This document shows positions 43,690-53,953 of a stretch of 64,000 bases of DNA, piece after piece. Source of the stretch: Limnohabitans sp. 15K (GTDB lineage Bacteria > Pseudomonadota > Gammaproteobacteria > Burkholderiales > Burkholderiaceae_C); NCBI RefSeq assembly GCF_002778285.1, contig NZ_NESM01000003.1, forward strand, positions 124,001 to 188,000, read 5' to 3'. Under the pieces are notes generated by a model. The model was given only the letters and a program-made list of their open reading frames with translations. It made no database searches and was not told the DNA's origin. How positions within the stretch are numbered: position 1 is the first letter of the stretch; the number at the start of each line of letters is the position of its first letter. The position numbers and the translations under genes were made by a program.

Positions 43690-45219
43690 ATGCGTTGTGA
43701 CCAAACCCCGGCTTGGCAAGACTTGAAGGTCCATGCGGCCAAGGCCCAAGGTTTTGATTTGCGCACCGCTTTTGCGCAGGACGCCCACCGTGCACAGTCG
43801 CTGAGCCAGACCGCGCCGCAGGTGTTTGCCGACCTGTCGAAAAACCATGTGGACGCCGCGACAGAAGCCCTGCTTCAAGAATTGGCCCGCCAGACGGGCT
43901 TGGCCGCGCACCGCGACGCCATGTTCCGCGGCGAGCACATCAACACCACCGAAGACCGCGCCGTGATGCACTGGCTCTTGCGCCAGCCTGAAGGCTCGCT
44001 CTCGGGTGAATTGGCCAAGCCTCTTGCCCAGGTGCACGCCACGCTCCAGCCCATGCTGGCCTATGCCGAAACCATCCGCAGCGATGCGCAGATCACCGAT
44101 GTGGTGAACATAGGCATTGGAGGGTCTGACTTGGGCCCGCAAATGGTGGTGTTGGCGCTGCAAGACTTGGTGATGCCAGGCAAGCGCTTTCATTTTGTGT
44201 CGAACGTGGACGGGCATGAACTGGCGGGGGTGCTTAAAGGCCTGAAGACCGAGAACACCCTGTTTTTGATCGCTTCCAAAAGCTTGACGACCCTCGACAC
44301 CATGACCAACGCCCGTTCGGCGCTGGCTTGGTTCCAAGCACAAGGCGGCACCGATGTGGCGCGCCACTTTGTGGCTATCACCACCCATGTGGCGGCGGCG
44401 GCCGAGTTGGGCATCACCACCACTTTTGGCTTTTGGGACTGGGTGGGAGGTCGTTACTCGCTGTGGTCGGCCATTGGGCTGCCCGTGGTCATCGCCATCG
44501 GTGCGCAGGGTTTTAATGACCTGCTGGCCGGAGCGCACGCCATGGACCAGCATTTTCAGACCGCGCCGCTCGAACAAAATTTGCCTGTGCGCATGGGCTT
44601 GCTCGACGTTTGGTACCGCAACTTTTTGCATTACACCAGCCGCTCCATTGCGCCGTATCACAGCGCCTTGCGCCGCATGCCAGCCTATTTGCAGCAGCTC
44701 GAGATGGAAAGCAACGGCAAGCGCGTAGACCGACAGGGCCAAGCATTGGCTTATGCCACCTCACCGGTGCTCTGGGGCGAGCCGGGCACGAATGGCCAGC
44801 ATGCTTATTTTCAGATGCTGCACCAAGGTGGCGACATCGTGCCGCTGGAATTCATTGCCGTGAAAAAGCCCACGCACACATTGAAGGGCCACCACGAATT
44901 GCTGCTGGCCAATGCGATCGCGCAAGCCCAAGCGCTGATGTTGGGCCAAACCGACGAAGGCGGGCACAAGCACTTTCCGGGCAACCGACCCAGCACCTTC
45001 TTGCTGCTCGATGAACTCACGCCCTGCAGTTTGGGCGCGCTCATTGCCTTGCAAGAACACCGCGTGTTCGTGAGCGGTGCCATTTGGGGCATCAACAGCT
45101 TTGACCAATGGGGCGTGGAATTGGGCAAAGTGCTGGCCAAAGACATTCACGCCCGCATGGCCTCCGGCAATGTGGCCGGTTTGGACGCGTCGACAGCGGC
45201 TTTGTTGCAGCGTTTGTAA
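43690..45219 (+). CDS. pgi: Glucose-6-phosphate isomerase
   Basis: 509 residues. PGI signatures are NIGIGGSDLGPQMV, FGFWDWVGGRYSLWSAIGLP and FDQWGVELGKVLA. It interconverts glucose-6-phosphate and fructose-6-phosphate. It is coupled to tal with a 3-base gap, and together with zwf on the other side forms a sugar-phosphate node likely controlled by HexR. Confidence 0.97.
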   Translation: MRCDQTPAWQDLKVHAAKAQGFDLRTAFAQDAHRAQSLSQTAPQVFADLSKNHVDAATEALLQELARQTGLAAHRDAMFRGEHINTTEDRAVMHWLLRQPEGSLSGELAKPLAQVHATLQPMLAYAETIRSDAQITDVVNIGIGGSDLGPQMVVLALQDLVMPGKRFHFVSNVDGHELAGVLKGLKTENTLFLIASKSLTTLDTMTNARSALAWFQAQGGTDVARHFVAITTHVAAAAELGITTTFGFWDWVGGRYSLWSAIGLPVVIAIGAQGFNDLLAGAHAMDQHFQTAPLEQNLPVRMGLLDVWYRNFLHYTSRSIAPYHSALRRMPAYLQQLEMESNGKRVDRQGQALAYATSPVLWGEPGTNGQHAYFQMLHQGGDIVPLEFIAVKKPTHTLKGHHELLLANAIAQAQALMLGQTDEGGHKHFPGNRPSTFLLLDELTPCSLGALIALQEHRVFVSGAIWGINSFDQWGVELGKVLAKDIHARMASGNVAGLDASTAALLQRL

Positions 45220-45456
45220 TTTTTAAATATATCAAAATACATAAATTCATCATAAATTATGTAACAATTTTGATTTTGATAGTATCCGAATGCGGCCAAT
45301 AAATTGAACAGGCCGCCTTGGGGTTTTTTGCCATGACAAAAGAAATCACCGTCATGGTGAACGGGTTGACCTTCTGGGTCAGCCCCATCCGTTGGCAAAT
45401 CTCGTATTTGCCGTTTGAATTGCGATTGAATGCTTTCATTTAAAAAGAGACCTGCC
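45220..45456 (+). promoter_or_regulatory. 237-base AT-rich gap upstream of Cache/MCP genes
   Basis: From 45220 to about 45285 the DNA is strongly A/T-rich, unlike its surroundings. An imperfect inverted repeat TACATAA...TTATGTA lies at 45238-45263, ending in ATGTAAC, the same heptamer as in the zwf-tal gap. A GCGGCC (45292-45297) / GGCCGC (45311-45316) stem is followed 7 bases later by TTTTTT (45324-45329), a possible pgi terminator. A 36-codon frame (45333-45443) is present but has no support. Confidence 0.5.
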
Positions 45457-45924
45457 ATGAAACCTGTGAATTACCTGATGTCTGTCCTGGGTGCTTTGGT
45501 GTTTGCCGCTGCACTGCCCACCACCGCTTTGGCCCAAGACCGCGCCAGCAAAGACGACGCCGTGGCCATGGTGGCCAAAGGTGTTGCGGCCATCAAGGCC
45601 AAAGGCGCGGATGCCGCTTATGTGGAGATGACAGCCCCCAGCAAGACCTTCGTGAACAAAGACCTGTATTTGGTGGTGTACGACATGAACGGCAAGTGCT
45701 TGGCACACGGTCAAAACCCCAAACAAGTGGGCAAGGACCTGATGGGTTTGAAAGACCCGGATGGCAAAGAGTTTGTGCGTGAGCGCGTGGCTTTGGCGCA
45801 ATCCAAAGGCAAGTTCTGGCAAGACTACAAGTTCACCGACCCTCTGACCAAATCGGTGCAACCCAAGCAGATGTACTGCGAGAAATTGGGTGATACCGCT
45901 GTGTGTGGTGGCGTTTACAAATAA
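45457..45924 (+). CDS. Secreted single Cache-domain protein
   Basis: 155 residues with a signal peptide ([26 protein letters not shown]). The mature part is a soluble Cache domain (sCache_2-like): [61 protein letters not shown] and a C-terminal [15 protein letters not shown] with two cysteines. It has no membrane or output domain, so it is probably a periplasmic ligand-binding protein. The chemoreceptor gene follows 59 bases later, suggesting a partner role. Confidence 0.88.
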   Translation: MKPVNYLMSVLGALVFAAALPTTALAQDRASKDDAVAMVAKGVAAIKAKGADAAYVEMTAPSKTFVNKDLYLVVYDMNGKCLAHGQNPKQVGKDLMGLKDPDGKEFVRERVALAQSKGKFWQDYKFTDPLTKSVQPKQMYCEKLGDTAVCGGVYK

Positions 45925-45941
45925 GGCCTTCGAGCCTCCCA

Positions 45942-45964
45942 AGGCCCGCTCCGGCGGGTCTTTC
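45942..45964 (+). terminator. Weak stem-loop between Cache and MCP genes
   Basis: A GC-rich hairpin (GCCCGC / GCGGGT with a short TCCG loop) is followed by CTTTC. It could attenuate read-through into the chemoreceptor gene. The U-tract is short. Confidence 0.45.
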
Positions 45965-45983
45965 AACTGATCACGGACACAGC

Positions 45984-47918
45984 ATGATGTCATCTTTCAA
46001 GTCTTTGGGCATTGCCGCAAAAATCATGGTCGCGCCAGCGGTCATTGCTTTGCTGTTGGTGTTTTTTGGTCTGTTCAGCAGCCGCAACACCTCAGAGCTT
46101 GGAGAGATGATTCGGACCTTCCAATCGGCTTCTGACGAAGGAAAATTAAACCAAGAAGCCGAAGCCGGCGTGCACGCCTTGCACGCTGCGGTGTACCGGA
46201 GTTTGGCGCTGATCTCCATCAAGAACGAGGCCAAAGCCGAAAAGGTGGTCGCCGAGCAATTGACCGTCATGGGAGAACTGCAGCGCGCTTTGGAGGCCGA
46301 TACCCACACAACGACCCAAACGCTTGTGCCCCTTTTGGCGGCCTACGAAGCCAAGGTGCGTGACGCTTACGACGCAGCCACATCGGACCCCAATCTGGGC
46401 GCCATGATGCTGCAAGACGCCGACAAAGCCTATGAAGAGTTGGTGCTGACCCTGCAGGGCGGCAGTGCCCAGAGCCGCATGACAGAGCAAAAGACCAGCC
46501 GCGAGCTCGACAGCATGCAAGTGTTCATGCAAAGCAGCCAAACCATTGTTTTGTTGGTGGCGGTTGTGTTGGGGCTGTTCATCGCCCTGATCGCCGGACG
46601 CCGCATTGCCAAGCCTTTGCAGCACATGCAAAGCCGCTTGGCCGAGATTGAGCGAACCGGTGATCTGTCGATGCGTCTGAACCGTGAAACGGACGATGAA
46701 GTAGGCCGCACGGCCGATTCGGTCAATGCCTTGCTGCAATCCATCAACGCGGGCGTGAACGAAGTGAACAAAGCGGTGACGGCGGTTGCTGCCGGTGATT
46801 TCAAGCAGAAAATCAGCACGGATTTGCGCGGCGACTTGGCCCAGATGAAGGCGGCCGTGAACGATGCGATTGACCGCATTGAAAGCACCATGTCCGGTTT
46901 GGACCGGATGATGGGTGCTTTGAGCGCGGGTCATTTCTCTATGCGCTTGGAAGTCAACGCCCAAGGTGCTTACGCCCATACGGTGAAACAGGCCCAACAA
47001 ACCATGATGGCCCTGGATGCGATGCTGGGTGACGTTGGGAACACTTTGGCGGCTGTGGCCCAAGGCAACTTGGCTGTGCGTGTGACCGCGCAAGGTCAGG
47101 GCGATTTGCTTGTCCTGAAGGACAACCTGAACCAGTCGCTGGTGTCGCTCAGCGGTGCCATGCAAGCCATTCGCACCAATGCGCGCCAAGTGGCTGCGGC
47201 CGCATCAGAGTCGAGCCATGCCGTGGGGCAAATTGCCGATGGTGCGCAAAACCAGACCCATGCCATCAGCCAGGTGGCGGTGGCCGTGCGCCAAACCGCC
47301 GCTTCGGTGGTAGAGGTCTCGCGCAGCACCGAGCAGGCCAGTCTGAAGTCGCGCCATTCGGTCATGGTCATGCGCGACGGTTTGATGAAGATCGAGAAGA
47401 TGGTGGATGTGGTCAACAACATCGCGGTCAACTCCGAGAAGATCAACAAGATCACCGAAGTGATTGAAAAGATCGCCAACAAAACCAATTTGTTGTCGCT
47501 CAATGCCGCGATTGAAGCGGCCCGTGCAGGCGAGCATGGCAAAGGTTTTGCCGTGGTGGCCGACGAAGTGGGCAAATTGGCGGTCAACAGCGCCGAAAGC
47601 TCCAAGGAAATTGCCCAATTGGTTCAGCAGGCGGTGCTTGAGACTGCGCGTGCTGTTGAAGCTGTGGCGGCCGTCAGCGCCGACATGAACCTGATCGAGA
47701 TCGGTTCGCAGGAAACCGACGACATGCTCCGACGCATTTCCGATACGCTGGAAGAGCAGAGCAATGCCGTGGAAGAGATCAACGCCAACCTGACCAGCGT
47801 GGACATGATTGCCCGGGGCAACGCTGCGGCGACCGAAGAAATCACCGCTTCGGTGATGGAGCTGTCTCGCATTGCCGAATCGACCCGCTTGGAAGTCGAT
47901 CGGTTCCAGACAACCTGA
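45984..47918 (+). CDS. Methyl-accepting chemotaxis protein with several HAMP repeats
   Basis: 644 residues. TM1 is ~10-30, followed by a helical periplasmic domain (~31-175), TM2 (~180-202) and a HAMP domain ([28 protein letters not shown]). Further HAMP-like units follow ([49 protein letters not shown]), giving a poly-HAMP array. The signalling tip is [38 protein letters not shown] (quoted by its core [11 protein letters not shown]). It signals to CheA/CheW. No CheB/CheR-binding pentapeptide is seen at the C-terminus (RFQTT). The start is ATG45984 or 45987. Confidence 0.93.
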   Translation: MMSSFKSLGIAAKIMVAPAVIALLLVFFGLFSSRNTSELGEMIRTFQSASDEGKLNQEAEAGVHALHAAVYRSLALISIKNEAKAEKVVAEQLTVMGELQRALEADTHTTTQTLVPLLAAYEAKVRDAYDAATSDPNLGAMMLQDADKAYEELVLTLQGGSAQSRMTEQKTSRELDSMQVFMQSSQTIVLLVAVVLGLFIALIAGRRIAKPLQHMQSRLAEIERTGDLSMRLNRETDDEVGRTADSVNALLQSINAGVNEVNKAVTAVAAGDFKQKISTDLRGDLAQMKAAVNDAIDRIESTMSGLDRMMGALSAGHFSMRLEVNAQGAYAHTVKQAQQTMMALDAMLGDVGNTLAAVAQGNLAVRVTAQGQGDLLVLKDNLNQSLVSLSGAMQAIRTNARQVAAAASESSHAVGQIADGAQNQTHAISQVAVAVRQTAASVVEVSRSTEQASLKSRHSVMVMRDGLMKIEKMVDVVNNIAVNSEKINKITEVIEKIANKTNLLSLNAAIEAARAGEHGKGFAVVADEVGKLAVNSAESSKEIAQLVQQAVLETARAVEAVAAVSADMNLIEIGSQETDDMLRRISDTLEEQSNAVEEINANLTSVDMIARGNAAATEEITASVMELSRIAESTRLEVDRFQTT

Positions 47919-47943
47919 CCGTTTGACCTGATCGCCCTGGACG

Positions 47944-47963
47944 CGCCCGAAACCACTCGGGCG
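47944..47963. terminator. Stem-loop between convergent MCP and cupredoxin genes
   Basis: A perfect 7-bp stem CGCCCGA / TCGGGCG with an AACCAC loop, followed on the + strand by GCGTTCTT. It lies between convergent stops and may end the MCP transcript. Confidence 0.5.
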
Positions 47964-47970
47964 GCGTTCT

Positions 47971-48924
47971 TCAGTGCTTGTGTGCGCTGTGGTCGTGGTC
48001 TGCTTGGGCTGCCTTCACTTCCAAAGTCCCGCGCATGCCCGCCTCGTAATGCCCAGGAACCAGGCAAGCCATTTGCAAGCGGGTGGCCTGGGCAAATGTC
48101 ACCACCAACTCACCGGTTTGTCCTGCTGCCACGCTGATGGCGGCAGTTGTGCCGTGATCATGTCCTTTTGCTGCCGTTTGTTTCATCGCCTCAGCGTGCT
48201 CACGGATGGTTTCGTCGCTGCCCAACACCATTTCATGCGCCGTGCGGCCAGAGTTGGTGACAACAAAGCGGATGGTTTCCCCTGCTTGCACGTCAATCCG
48301 ACTGGGTGTGAAACGCATTTGATCGTCCATGTTCACGGCGATGCTGCGGCTGACCACTTGGGCCAGAATCGGGTCAGCGGGTCCGGCGGTGCCAACGGGT
48401 GGGGCGCCATGGTGGTCCTGTGTTGCGGCGGTCTCGCCGTGGCTGTGTTCCGAGGCGGCCCATTCGGGGTGGCGTTCCAGCCATTGCCAAGCGGCCCAAC
48501 TGCCCACCGTCACGGCAGTGCCCAGCACCAGCACATAGGCGATGGCCGCTCGCGGCCAGTGGCGTGATCCACTCAGGCCCAGAGCCAGTACCGAAATGAA
48601 AAAGCCCAATGGCACCACCCAAGCGCTGCGCTCAGGCGAATCTGGAAAATGCTGCAAACCGCCCGTGAAAAAGCCCAAGCCAATCGACAGCAAAGTGCCC
48701 AGTACCAAGGTTTGGAGTAAACCCGAGCGTGGCGTGTCGTCCGAGCCAGCGTTCAACCGGTGCTCTAACCAAGCCCCCAGTACAAACAAAACAATGCCAA
48801 CGGCTGCGGTCCACAAAGAGCGTGTGCCGCTGAAAAAGCCGTGGTTCACGGCCCCCGAAATGAAGCTGATGCCCGAGTACTTGAGCAGCATCGCCCCGTG
48901 GTGGTGTTGAAAAGAAGAAGTCAT
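47971..48924 (-). CDS. Multi-TM membrane protein fused to a cupredoxin domain
   Basis: 317 residues. The N-terminal half (~1-150) has about four or five membrane segments (for example AAVGIVLFVLGAWL and LLQTLVLGTLLSIGLGFF). A His-rich linker (ASEHSHGETAATQDHHG) follows. The C-terminal half is a plastocyanin-like cupredoxin: RFTPSRIDVQAGETIRFVV, then His230 (TAHEMVLG), Cys287, His292 and Met297 (ACLVPGHYEAGM), a complete type 1 copper site. The C-terminus is again His-rich (DHDHSAHKH). It is likely a membrane-anchored copper protein. The start is taken at 48924 (MTSSFQ); a 7-codon longer frame is possible. Confidence 0.85.
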   Translation of the reverse strand: MTSSFQHHHGAMLLKYSGISFISGAVNHGFFSGTRSLWTAAVGIVLFVLGAWLEHRLNAGSDDTPRSGLLQTLVLGTLLSIGLGFFTGGLQHFPDSPERSAWVVPLGFFISVLALGLSGSRHWPRAAIAYVLVLGTAVTVGSWAAWQWLERHPEWAASEHSHGETAATQDHHGAPPVGTAGPADPILAQVVSRSIAVNMDDQMRFTPSRIDVQAGETIRFVVTNSGRTAHEMVLGSDETIREHAEAMKQTAAKGHDHGTTAAISVAAGQTGELVVTFAQATRLQMACLVPGHYEAGMRGTLEVKAAQADHDHSAHKH

Positions 48925-49063
48925 GCGTCCATCCTTGCGCAGCAATTGACTACGCGTTTTGATCGGTCTGCTGCGCAGCGCGATGCTTTGCAGGTCATGG
49001 ACCTCGGGCGCTATCCGAGGCAGGTTGGAGCCAGCGACCAGGATCTCAACCCTGTGCCCGCTT

Positions 49064-49834
49064 TCACTCCATCGGCGTCATGCCTTTGGAATGGATGACA
49101 CCCCGTGCAGCAGGGCTGGCCAACAGGTTCAAGAAATCTTGTGCAGCCTTGCGTTGCGCACCCTGGGCACTCAAGGCGGCGGCATACACGGTGTAGTTTT
49201 GAATGGCTTCGGGCAAAGGTGCCACGAGCTGAGCGCCTTTGACGGGCAATATTTCACTGATCTGGTGAATGGCCAAGTCGGCCTGGCCGCTGACCAAACG
49301 ATCGGCCACCAAACCGCCGGGCACCAGTACAGCTTTGGCTTGAACCATGTCGAACAAGCCCATTTTCTTGAACAGTTGGTCCAGGTAAATGCCGCTTGAC
49401 CCGCCAGCGGCAGGGTCTATGTAAGCCACGTTGCGCGCTTGTTGCACAGCCGCTTTGAAGTCATCCACAGTCAGCATGGCCGGCATGGGCGCGCCTTGCT
49501 TGACAGCCACGCCAATGGCCACTTTGGCGATTGTTTTGACGCTACTGGCCTGCACCACCCCGCTGGCCTCAAAGGGTTTCAAAGCACCCGGTGTGATGAT
49601 GACGACATCAAAAGCTTCACCACTGGCCAGTCGTTTGGCCAAAGCGCCAGCGGTATCGTTTTGGACCTCGACGCGGTGGCCCGTTTGCGCTTCAAAGGCC
49701 GGCACCATGTCCACGACCACTTGCTTGAAGGCACCTGCAGTCAACACTTTCAGTGTGTCGGCTTGCGCGCAGTTCAAGCCCAAGGCCAGCAACAGGGTGC
49801 TCGTCACGGCAAAAAGACTTTTTGATTTCAGCAT
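49064..49834 (-). CDS. ModA-like periplasmic substrate-binding protein
   Basis: 256 residues with a signal peptide (MLKSKSLFAVTSTLLLALGLNCAQA). The mature part matches the COG0725 molybdate-binding-like group: LKVLTAGAFKQVVVDMVPAFEAQTGHRVEVQNDTAGALAKRLASGEAFDVVIITPGAL. No ModB/ModC genes are adjacent, so the ligand is not certain and many such stand-alone proteins are not molybdate binders. The start at 49834 is preferred; the longer frame to 49927 runs over the terminator region. Confidence 0.85.
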   Translation of the reverse strand: MLKSKSLFAVTSTLLLALGLNCAQADTLKVLTAGAFKQVVVDMVPAFEAQTGHRVEVQNDTAGALAKRLASGEAFDVVIITPGALKPFEASGVVQASSVKTIAKVAIGVAVKQGAPMPAMLTVDDFKAAVQQARNVAYIDPAAGGSSGIYLDQLFKKMGLFDMVQAKAVLVPGGLVADRLVSGQADLAIHQISEILPVKGAQLVAPLPEAIQNYTVYAAALSAQGAQRKAAQDFLNLLASPAARGVIHSKGMTPME

Positions 49835-49912
49835 GGGGAATATCCTTGGGGTGTTGACGGTCAGGGTGATTTTGGGGGGCTTTCGGTTTGCAAGATTGTA
49901 GGGAAAACCATC

Positions 49913-49955
49913 AAAAAAGCCCCGCAAGGCGTGAACCTTGCGGGGCTTTGTTTTT
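49913..49955. terminator. Strong bidirectional intrinsic terminator after groEL
   Basis: A perfect 14-bp stem AAAGCCCCGCAAGG / CCTTGCGGGGCTTT with a CGTGAA loop. On the - strand it runs into TTTTTT (from A-run 49913-49918) and ends groESL transcription; on the + strand it is followed by GTTTTT. Confidence 0.96.
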
Positions 49956-49998
49956 GGCTGGGTGAGGGCGCAAACCCTCAGTCCAGACAGCCGGGCAA

Positions 49999-51666
<1,668 letters not shown>

Positions 51667-51726
51667 TTAATCAGTTGAGGACAGAGCGAACGGGCGCTTT
51701 GCGCGTCGTTCGGTCTGTCCCGCAAA

Positions 51727-52014
51727 TCACTCGACCACTGCGAACAGGTCTTCTTCTTTCATGACCAACAGCTCGTCGCCGCCAACCTTGACGGTTTGGC
51801 CGCTGTACTTGCCGAACAACACGCGGTCGCCGACTTTCACGCTCAGGGCTTTGGTCTCGCCTTTGTCGTTGGTCTTGCCTGGGCCGACGGCCAAGACTTC
51901 GCCTTGATCAGGCTTTTCTGCAGCGGAATCGGGGATCACGATGCCCGAGGCTGTTTTGGTTTCGCTTTCGATACGCTTGACGATCACGCGATCGCCCAAA
52001 GGACGCAGTTTCAT
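51727..52014 (-). CDS. groES: 10-kDa co-chaperonin GroES
   Basis: 95 residues. [18 protein letters not shown], the mobile loop [14 protein letters not shown] and [23 protein letters not shown] are diagnostic. It caps GroEL during folding. The start at 52014 has an AGGAG ribosome site; the frame continues upstream only through the leader. It is the first gene of the groESL operon. Confidence 0.98.
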   Translation of the reverse strand: MKLRPLGDRVIVKRIESETKTASGIVIPDSAAEKPDQGEVLAVGPGKTNDKGETKALSVKVGDRVLFGKYSGQTVKVGGDELLVMKEEDLFAVVE

Positions 52015-52093
52015 GGAATCTCCTGGATTAGAAACAAGGGTTGAAAAACAAAAGCCCCCCAAGGGGTGCCACTGGAATCTGAGGAGGGTGTTG

Positions 52094-52120
52094 TTAGCAC
52101 TCATCTCCATCGAGTGCTAA
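52094..52120 (-). promoter_or_regulatory. CIRCE element (HrcA operator)
   Basis: TTAGCACTC-N9-GAGTGCTAA, a perfect match to the CIRCE consensus, with arms at 52094-52102 and 52112-52120. HrcA bound here represses groESL until heat or unfolded protein relieves it. It lies just downstream of the predicted promoter. Confidence 0.98.
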
Positions 52121-52147
52121 TGATAAGGGCATTTGAGGGCATTTCAA
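52120..52147 (-). promoter_or_regulatory. groESL promoter
   Basis: On the - strand, TTGAAA (52142-52147) and TATCAT (52120-52125) are 16 bases apart, a good sigma-70 pair. The same bases also read CTTGAAA...CCCTTATCA, resembling a sigma-32 promoter, so dual control (sigma-32 and HrcA) is possible. The -10 box shares its last base with the CIRCE element. Confidence 0.75.
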
Positions 52148-52239
52148 GACCTGTGTGGTTTTAACCCTTGTGATGTAGGGTGCGTGAACTGGAGCGATGT
52201 GCGCCTCGGACCCGCGAGTTCAGTGCAAAATCACCCCCT

Positions 52240-53067
52240 ATGTTGAGATGGTTTTTGTTCTTTTCCCGTTGGCCCTTGTGGGCTTTGCATGTGCTGGGCT
52301 CCGTGGGTGGCTGGCTGGCTTGGTGTTTTTCGGGCCGTTACAGAAGCCGTTTTTTGAGCAATGTGCGCCACGCGGGTTTGGGCTGGGGCACTGTTTTTCG
52401 CGCGGTGGGCCATGCTGGGCGCATGTCGGCTGAATTGCCCCGTTTGTGGCTGGGGCAGACGCCATCCCTGACCTGGGTGGATGACCGTGCGGCTGTTGAA
52501 GCCTATGGCAGTGGCCAAGGCGTGCTTTTCTTGACGCCGCACATGGGTTGTTTCGAAATCACGGCCCAAGCACTGGCCATGCGCTTTTCAAAAGAGCACG
52601 GTCCCCTGACGGTGCTTTACCGTCCGTCACGCCATGCCGGTTTGGGCGAGGTCATGGCTTTGGCGCGGCAGCGGCCCGGTCTGGAAGCGGTGCCCACCAC
52701 CTTGGCGGGTGTGCGGCAAATGATCAAAGCCTTGCGTTCAGGCCGTGCCGTGGGTCTGTTGCCTGACCAAGTGCCGCCAGAGGGCATGGGTCAGTGGGCG
52801 CCATTTTTTGGGCAATCGGCTTACACCATGACCTTGGCGGCCCGTTTGGCCCTGCAAACGGGTGCTCGGGTGGTCTTGATTTGGGGCGAGCGTTTGTCAT
52901 GGGGCCGCGGCTACCGATTGCACACCCAAGCTTTGGGACACGCATTGTCTGAAGATTTGGACACGGCTGTGGTGCAAATCAACCAAGCCATGGAAAGGCT
53001 GATTTTGCAGTGCCCATCCCAGTACATCTGGGGTTATGCCCGTTACAAGAACCCGAGGCAGGCCTGA
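52240..53067 (+). CDS. Lysophospholipid/lipid A acyltransferase (LpxL/HtrB family), first of tandem pair
   Basis: 275 residues. An N-terminal hydrophobic anchor (~1-30) is followed by the catalytic HX4E motif in TPHMGCFE and the RPSRHAGLG and LLPDQVPPEGMGQWAPFFGQ segments of the family. It transfers an acyl chain to a lipid A precursor or other lysolipid at the inner membrane. It is followed by a second family member after 13 bases. The start is ATG52240; an upstream in-frame start at 52180 gives a non-hydrophobic prefix. Confidence 0.88.
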   Translation: MLRWFLFFSRWPLWALHVLGSVGGWLAWCFSGRYRSRFLSNVRHAGLGWGTVFRAVGHAGRMSAELPRLWLGQTPSLTWVDDRAAVEAYGSGQGVLFLTPHMGCFEITAQALAMRFSKEHGPLTVLYRPSRHAGLGEVMALARQRPGLEAVPTTLAGVRQMIKALRSGRAVGLLPDQVPPEGMGQWAPFFGQSAYTMTLAARLALQTGARVVLIWGERLSWGRGYRLHTQALGHALSEDLDTAVVQINQAMERLILQCPSQYIWGYARYKNPRQA

Positions 53068-53080
53068 CCGGTCCCCATCC

Positions 53081-53953
53081 ATGGTGAATTTGCTGATTTC
53101 ATTTTTGCGCTTGTTCGCGCGGTTGCCTCTGCCCTGGGTGCGTGCGGCTGGCACAGGCTTGGGCTGGTTGCTTTGGCATGGTGCGGTGAAGCGCCGCCGG
53201 ATTGTGTTGGTCAACTTGCAAAAGTGCATGCCTGAATGGTCCGACGCGCAGCGTGCTGACTTGGCCTACCGCCACTTCGTGGCCTTTGGCCAATCGGTGA
53301 TGGACCGGGCTTGGCTCTGGCACGCCCCTGAGGCGACAGTCCGCCAACGCCTGCGTTGGGTGGGTGAGGTGAACGCCTTGAAAGCGCCCGGCCCCTTGGT
53401 GATGTTCGCCCCCCATTTTGTGGGGCTGGATGCGGGCGGGATGGCGGTGTCCTTGGATGTTCCAGGCCCCGTGGCTTTCATTTTTTCAGCGCAATCGAGC
53501 CCAGAGGTTGAAGCCTGGGTCCGTCAAGGACGTGAGCGTTCGGGCAATGTGCGACCGTATTTCCGGCACCAAGGCATGCGCCAAATATTGGCAGGCATCA
53601 AAAAAGGTGAGCCCTTGCACCTGTCTCCGGACATGGATTTCGGCCGAAGTGAGTCGATTTTTGTGCCCTTCATGGGGGTAGAGCAAGCCGCCACAGTGCC
53701 TTCTTTGTCGCGTTTGTCGAAGGTGGTGGGTGCGCGGGTGGTACCGGTGGTCACCCGCATGACGGCCGAGGGTTATGACATCGAAGTCCATGCACCTCTG
53801 GCGGATTTCCCCACCGCCGATCTGGTCGAAGACACCGCCCGCATGAACCGTTTGCTGGCCGATTGGGTGCGCACCATGCCCGAGCAGTATTACTGGGTCC
53901 ATAAACGATTGAAGACCCGGCCCGAGGGCGAGGCCGGTTTTTACAGAGGCTGA
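53081..53953 (+). CDS. Lysophospholipid/lipid A acyltransferase (LpxL/HtrB family), second of tandem pair
   Basis: 290 residues. N-terminal anchor FLRLFARLPLPWVRAAGTGLGWLLWH; catalytic HX4D in APHFVGLD; LHLSPDMDFGRSESIFVPFMG and a C-terminal PEQYYWVHKRLKTRPEGE, typical of the LpxL/LpxM family. It differs from the first gene in its catalytic-motif acid (Asp instead of Glu) and is closer to the canonical enzyme. The two probably add different acyl chains. Its 3' end overlaps the convergent hydrolase by 13 bases. Confidence 0.9.
   Translation: MVNLLISFLRLFARLPLPWVRAAGTGLGWLLWHGAVKRRRIVLVNLQKCMPEWSDAQRADLAYRHFVAFGQSVMDRAWLWHAPEATVRQRLRWVGEVNALKAPGPLVMFAPHFVGLDAGGMAVSLDVPGPVAFIFSAQSSPEVEAWVRQGRERSGNVRPYFRHQGMRQILAGIKKGEPLHLSPDMDFGRSESIFVPFMGVEQAATVPSLSRLSKVVGARVVPVVTRMTAEGYDIEVHAPLADFPTADLVEDTARMNRLLADWVRTMPEQYYWVHKRLKTRPEGEAGFYRG

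Noticed and set aside
45292..45329. GCGGCC/GGCCGC stem followed by T-run as pgi terminator.
   Set aside because: The T-run begins 7 bases after the stem with CTTGGGG between, so it is not a convincing intrinsic terminator and is only noted in the gap description.
45333..45443. A 36-codon frame (starting MTKEITVMV) before the Cache gene.
   Set aside because: No ribosome site, no recognised likeness and location in the leader; it may be chance.
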